Shown here piece by piece: positions 59,946-64,000 of a DNA stretch of 64,000 bases. Source of the stretch: Eledone cirrhosa (Eukaryota; Mollusca; Cephalopoda; Octopoda; Eledonidae); assembly GCA_964016885.1 (NCBI GenBank), contig OZ024746.1, positions 99,972,433 through 100,036,432 on the forward strand, given 5' to 3'. Numbering within the stretch: position 1 is the first letter of the stretch; every line of letters begins with the position of its first letter. The position numbers were made by a program, and so were the translations under genes. The notes beneath the pieces were generated by a model. That model worked only from the letters and a program-made list of their open reading frames with translations, ran no database searches and was not told the DNA's origin.

Positions 59946-61325
59946 GTGCCTACTGACTGTAGGTTTCACTTTGTACATAGGCAAGGTGTGTCTTCTGTAT
60001 TACTGCGTAGCGCCAAAGATCTCGGTCCAGTGGCATTGTCTTAGAAAGGTGTAAGTGTGTAAGGTTGGAATTTATCAAATCGTCCCAGGTTTTTCTGGGT
60101 CTACCTACTCCGTAACTACCATCAATTTTAATCGCCCTGCACTTTTTTATACAGCTGTCGTCTTTCATGCGCATCACGTCACCATACCAATGTAGTCTTC
60201 TCTCAAGTAAACAGCATCTGATCCCTCTTATTCCTAATTTCTCACTTAGTTTATTTATGCTTTGCTATTCACGTATATTACTATTACACATCCAACGGAG
60301 CATGCATGCTTCATTCCTTTCCAGTCTGCACAGGTCCTCTGCACACAATGCCCATGTCTCACTGCCATGTAGCATTGCTGTTCGTATACAGGCATCATAC
60401 AATCTGCCTTTCATTTTTAGAGAGAAACCTTTTGTGGCCAACACCAGTATAAGCTCTCAGAACTTTTTCCATCCTGTTCTGACTCTGGCTACTGTACTTT
60501 CAGAACACCCTCCACCACTGCTGATCTTGTCTCCCAGGTAACGGAAGCTGTCCACTATTTCTATAGAATCCTCTGGGCAATAGAAGGGGCTAGTAACCTG
60601 TGGGCACTTGCTACTTATTGCACCTGGGCATCGGCCACATATAAAATCTACATTCTTAGATAGTTTACCTGTGATCCCACTACATCTTTTATATACCTTT
60701 AGTTTGCATTTGGGACATAAAATGGAATTTCTGCCTACTCCTTTCCTACACACTGAGAATGGCCATTTCCCTGAGGGCACCTGTGCCCTATTTTCCTTTC
60801 TACAAACTAGAACTTTAGTCTTAGAGAAGTTAACTTTAAGGCCTTTTGATTCTAGGCCATGCTACCATGTTTGGAATTTCTTCTCTAGTTCAGCCATTGA
60901 TTCAGCTATGAGCTTTAGATCATCTGCATATAGGAGTTCCCATGGGCAGCCGGTCTTAAACTCCTCTGTTATAGCCTGGAGGGCAATAATAAATAGGAGG
61001 GGGCTAAGGATAGAGCCTTGATGAACACCAACTTTTACACTAAATTCTTCACAATATTCATTGTTAATTCTAACCTTACTGACTGTTTCTCTATACATGG
61101 CTTTTATAGCTCTCACAAGCCATTCATCTACACCTAGTTTTCTAAGAGCCCACCAGATAATGGAGCGGGGGACTCTGTCAAAGGCTTTCTCCAGGTCTAC
61201 AAAAGCTAAGTAGAGGGGTTTACTTTTAGCTAGGCACTTCTCCTGTAGTTGTCGTACAAGGAAAAGGGTGTCTGTGGTACTTTTACCTGACACAAACCCA
61301 AACTGCATTTCATCTAGATCAATTC
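59945..61325 (-). pseudogene. Non-LTR retrotransposon, best-preserved RT copy
   Basis: Minus strand, in order: QFGFVSGKSTTDTLFLVRQL, LYLAFVDLEKAFDRVPRSII, WWALRKLGVDEWLVRAIKAM, VGVHQGSILSPLLFIIALQA, WELLYADDLKLIAESMAELE (intact catalytic YADD), KKFQTW then a stop where the sister copy at 41 kb has Lys, then CPKCKLKVYKRCSGITGKLS (PHD-like finger, His replaced by Tyr), FRYLGDKISSGGGCSESTVA, another stop after RTGWKKF, and RMKDDSCIKKCRAIKIDGSY, GVGRPRKTWDDLI at the end. Its 5' side is truncated at a TA microsatellite (61,331). Only a few disabling changes over about 1.4 kb. Clade not assigned. Confidence 0.92.
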
Positions 61326-61326
61326 G

Positions 61327-61330
<4 letters not shown>

Positions 61331-61377
<47 letters not shown>

Positions 61378-61599
61378 ATAATAATAAATTTGAAGCCTAA
61401 AATCCAAAGAGGGCTCGATAAGGATAAATATATATCAAATATATAAGAACACCGTAGAGCAAATATTTATTAAATTAACAGATTAAAGTTTAAGCAAAGA
61501 ATCGCTGCTTTCACCCTTAACGGGGTCTTTTGAAGATCCTGTTGAGGGTAAAAGTAGCAATTCTTTGCTTAAACTTTAATCTGTTATTTTAATCTGTTA

Positions 61600-61672
<73 letters not shown>

Positions 61673-61710
61673 ATAAATATATACATATATATATATATAT
61701 ATACATATAC

Positions 61711-61764
<54 letters not shown>

Positions 61765-61830
61765 TTATATATATACATATATGTATATATATATATACAT
61801 TAATATATATGTATATATGTGAGTATGGAT
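61331..61830. repeat. (TA)n tracts flanking a foldback element
   Basis: TA runs at 61,331-61,374 and 61,602-61,830. Between them, 61,475-61,587 forms an imperfect hairpin (taacagattaaagtttaagc, aaagaat.. against ..attctttgcttaaacttta, atctgtta) whose centre has acggggtcttttgaagatcc. Confidence 0.85.
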
Positions 61831-61959
61831 AAGAAATTGAAAATTAGTTCTAGTGGGGCTTGAAAATAAGTATAGATTGGAAATGATATAAAGTTCGAAA
61901 CTAGAAATATTCAAACAAGAAATTCTCAACCATTAGAAAGTATTAATAAATATTCTGAG

Positions 61960-62105
61960 TTGCTAAAATGAAACAACAGAATAAATAGCTATTTGAAACA
62001 GCAGAACAAATAGCTAAGATGAAACACTGAAATAAATAGAGCTAAGATGAAACACCAGAACAAATAGCTAAGATGAAATACCAAAATAAAATAGCTATTG
62101 TTTAT
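61960..62105. repeat. Short degenerate tandem repeat of about 30 bp
   Basis: Four to five imperfect copies of aatagctaagatgaaacacc, agaaca. Confidence 0.7.
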
Positions 62106-62600
62106 GAATATCTTATAGAAGGTATGAATAATTTTGAAGCATAAAACCACTTAATTTGGATTCTGAAAAGAAATAATCAATGTATACATAAATGGCAAAA
62201 TACTGTTTGTATTATCTTAATTTCCATTCATTATGTGGCCTCTGAATGAACATCAATTCCTGTTTAAATTTGTGTTCATGACTGGGGTTGTGTGTATGTC
62301 TATATGACATTGTAATTATTTTCTGCTAATAACATTCTATTCTGATTCTAATCTCAGCTTTCTCATTGGTTTACAATAGATCAATTATTAAAGGACTAAA
62401 CTAGTTTAGGAAACGGTTTTTATTTACTGACCTCCTGGAATGCACTGAAGCTGTCATAGAATTATGTGAGAGCATTCAGAAGAATATATATGATATTGAT
62501 ATAGTTTCACATTCATGGTTTGGTCAGAAAGTCCTCTTCTTCAATGACATGAGATAAATGAATTGACCAATACTATATATATATTCCCTCCAGCACCACC
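62106..62600. other. No recognised feature
   Basis: AT-rich sequence. A minus-strand acceptor/donor pair around 62,440-62,458 is noted among the rejected items. No domain recognised. Confidence 0.4.
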
Positions 62601-62910
62601 CTTTCTCTGTTAAGTTATGTTAGTACCACAGAACATCCAGTCCAAACTAAAGAGGTTGGTGTAGGTGTCACAACAAAAAAGCACCCAGTCCACGCTGTAA
62701 AGTGATCATGTAGGAGACATGGTAAAAAGGCTCCCAGTCCACACTGTAAATGTGGTTGGTGCTAGGAAGGGCATCCAGCTGTAGAAAATCTGGCAGATAC
62801 AGTTCTATATGAGCGAGACACGGTCACCCAACCAATCTTTCCTCAAGTGGAATAATACCCATCTAACCCATGCTAGCGTGGAAGATAGACCTTAAACGAT
62901 GATGATATAT
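62601..62910 (-). repeat. Dispersed element copy, two internal units
   Basis: agcacccagtccacgctgta, aaaggctcccagtccacact, gctaggaagggcatccagc, ctaacccatgctagcgtgga, then a GAT run. Minus orientation. Confidence 0.85.
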
Positions 62911-63079
62911 ATTATAGAAATAGAAGCTTTCACCGTATTTTTGACTAAAGAAATTTTAGCCTGATAATGGGGTTTGAAACCCTCTAAAATATGGAAAAGG
63001 ATGAGTATTGACGTACATATTTGTTTGGCAGGTACACAATCCCTCAAATAGTGATGTTAGTTTAGTGAGATATACGAAG

Positions 63080-63325
63080 GTAGGCTGAAAAGCCACCTTG
63101 CTCACACTGTAAAGTTGTGTAGGTATCATGACAAAAAGCACCCAGTGCAAACTGTAAATGTGGTTGGCATTTGGAAAGGAATCCAGCCATAGAAACCAAG
63201 CCAAAATCAGTCCTGGATGAGCAAAACATGTTTTCTGACCTGGTTTGTCTCACAACGGGACAGGTACTCTAACCCATGCTAGCATGGAAAAATGGACATT
63301 AAACGATGGTGATGTTGATGATGAA
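63080..63325 (-). repeat. Dispersed element copy, minus orientation
   Basis: aagcacccagtgcaaactgt, ggaaaggaatccagccatag, ctaacccatgctagcatgga, aaatggacattaaacgatgg. Confidence 0.82.
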
Positions 63326-63769
63326 ACCTTGTAGTTTTGTGGATCTAGCAAATATTTGACTTTCCATTGTTTCAGCTACCAGGGTAGGGTCAAAAGTTCA
63401 TAGGCTGACAATAAAAGAGTGATGTTAGGGTTGTGAAATCTCGCACACATTAATTTCAACTCTTCTTTTTAATAACAGCATTGTTTTTTTTCCAGGGACT
63501 ATGTTGAAAAATAAACCTCATTTGGTCATTCCATGAGAGTATCTTGGTCAGCCTATGAACTTCTCAGCAGGCCATCATATTACTATGCCATCTAGGGTAT
63601 GGTTTTCTAGCTAGGACCAATCACATGGAATCTTTAATAACACTTAATTTCAGACAAAATCACTTTTAGAGATAAAAAGATTATACAATGTACATATAAC
63701 ATCGTTTTGGTTGGTTTCATCTCCACAAATACCCCCCCCCCCCCCCGCATGCACACATATATATATATA
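63326..63769. other. No recognised feature
   Basis: AT-rich unique-looking sequence ending in a C run at about 63,733-63,747 and a short TA tract. No exon or domain recognised. Confidence 0.4.
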
Positions 63770-64000
63770 TAAAAAGAAAATTTCGCTCTGCATGGCTGAA
63801 TACAATAAATGTAATATTAATGATAACATTCGATTCATTTGCAATTATGCAAACAAGCCTCAATTTTATAGCCACGTCAGTAGAATGAACACTTTATTCT
63901 TGCTCTTGTGTTGGCATGCAAACAGAACTGCAGACACTAATGTTTCTGGGCATCACTCTTCATCACTACAGCTCACTGTTCATCTGCCAAACTGTCAGAG
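63770..64000 (-). mobile_element. Inverted relative of the 54.3-54.8-kb element, cut by the window end
   Basis: The reverse complement carries cagttctgtttgcatgccaa, acacaagagcaagaa, cattctactgacgtggct and tttgcataattgcaaatgaa in the same order as 54,672-54,790. It then continues into acatttattgtattcagcca, which matches 54,373. It includes a second hammerhead-like motif at 63,928-63,971. Confidence 0.75.
63928..63971 (-). ncRNA. Hammerhead-ribozyme-like motif, second copy (one core change)
   Basis: Minus-strand order: ctgta, gtgatga (expected ctganga, first base changed), agagtgatgccca, gaaa, cattagtg, tc, tgcag. Stem I closes with one G-U pair. The departure from consensus is at a different base from that of the 54.6-kb copy, so a shared ancestor with a full core is likely. 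Confidence 0.4.

Noticed and set aside
62440..62458. Possible 19-bp minus-strand exon (ctatgacag before, gtcagt after) upstream of myosin exon A
   Set aside because: Too short, phase does not fit the phase-0 start of exon A, and the residues (SVHSR or FSAFQE) do not match the motor region expected there.

Overview
The window is eukaryotic, intron-rich and dominated by repeats. It looks like cephalopod (probably octopod) genomic DNA. That is an inference from the dispersed elements: tRNA-derived SINEs whose body carries a 'gggtcgataaa..agtaccagt' type tail, and a very frequent element with a 'ctggatgcccttcctaac' core. There are no prokaryotic gene arrangements and no CRISPR.

Layout. 1-31,505 is one uninterrupted 45-bp minisatellite (about 700 units), open at the window start. 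31,506-31,668 is the 3' body of a SINE, and the 45-bp unit is the box-A module of that same SINE. 31,728-32,522 holds a 17-bp repeat and a CAC/CAT tract. 32,523-34,955 holds three SINEs on the minus strand in a chain; the second carries an 18-copy expansion of a 65-bp module, with a MITE nested in it, and the third a 13-copy expansion of the 45-bp module. So three SINEs at one locus have independently turned an internal piece into a tandem array.

34,993-57,978 contains the only real gene I can support: six consecutive minus-strand exons of an unconventional myosin motor domain, with matching splice phases throughout (249 codons from before the P-loop to past switch I). Earlier and later exons lie outside the window or were not found. 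The large satellite therefore sits in, or just beyond, the intron after the last visible exon. The introns and the 58-64 kb flank hold fragments of several non-LTR retrotransposons, Penelope-like fragments with GIY-YIG-type sequence, foldback elements, MITEs, many copies of the dispersed element, and minisatellites of 35, 41, 43, 48 and 68 bp.

The common theme is tandem expansion of internal modules of dispersed elements. The most interesting signals are the SINE-seeded satellites with nested segmental duplications, and hammerhead-ribozyme-like motifs in a dispersed repeat near Penelope-like sequence.
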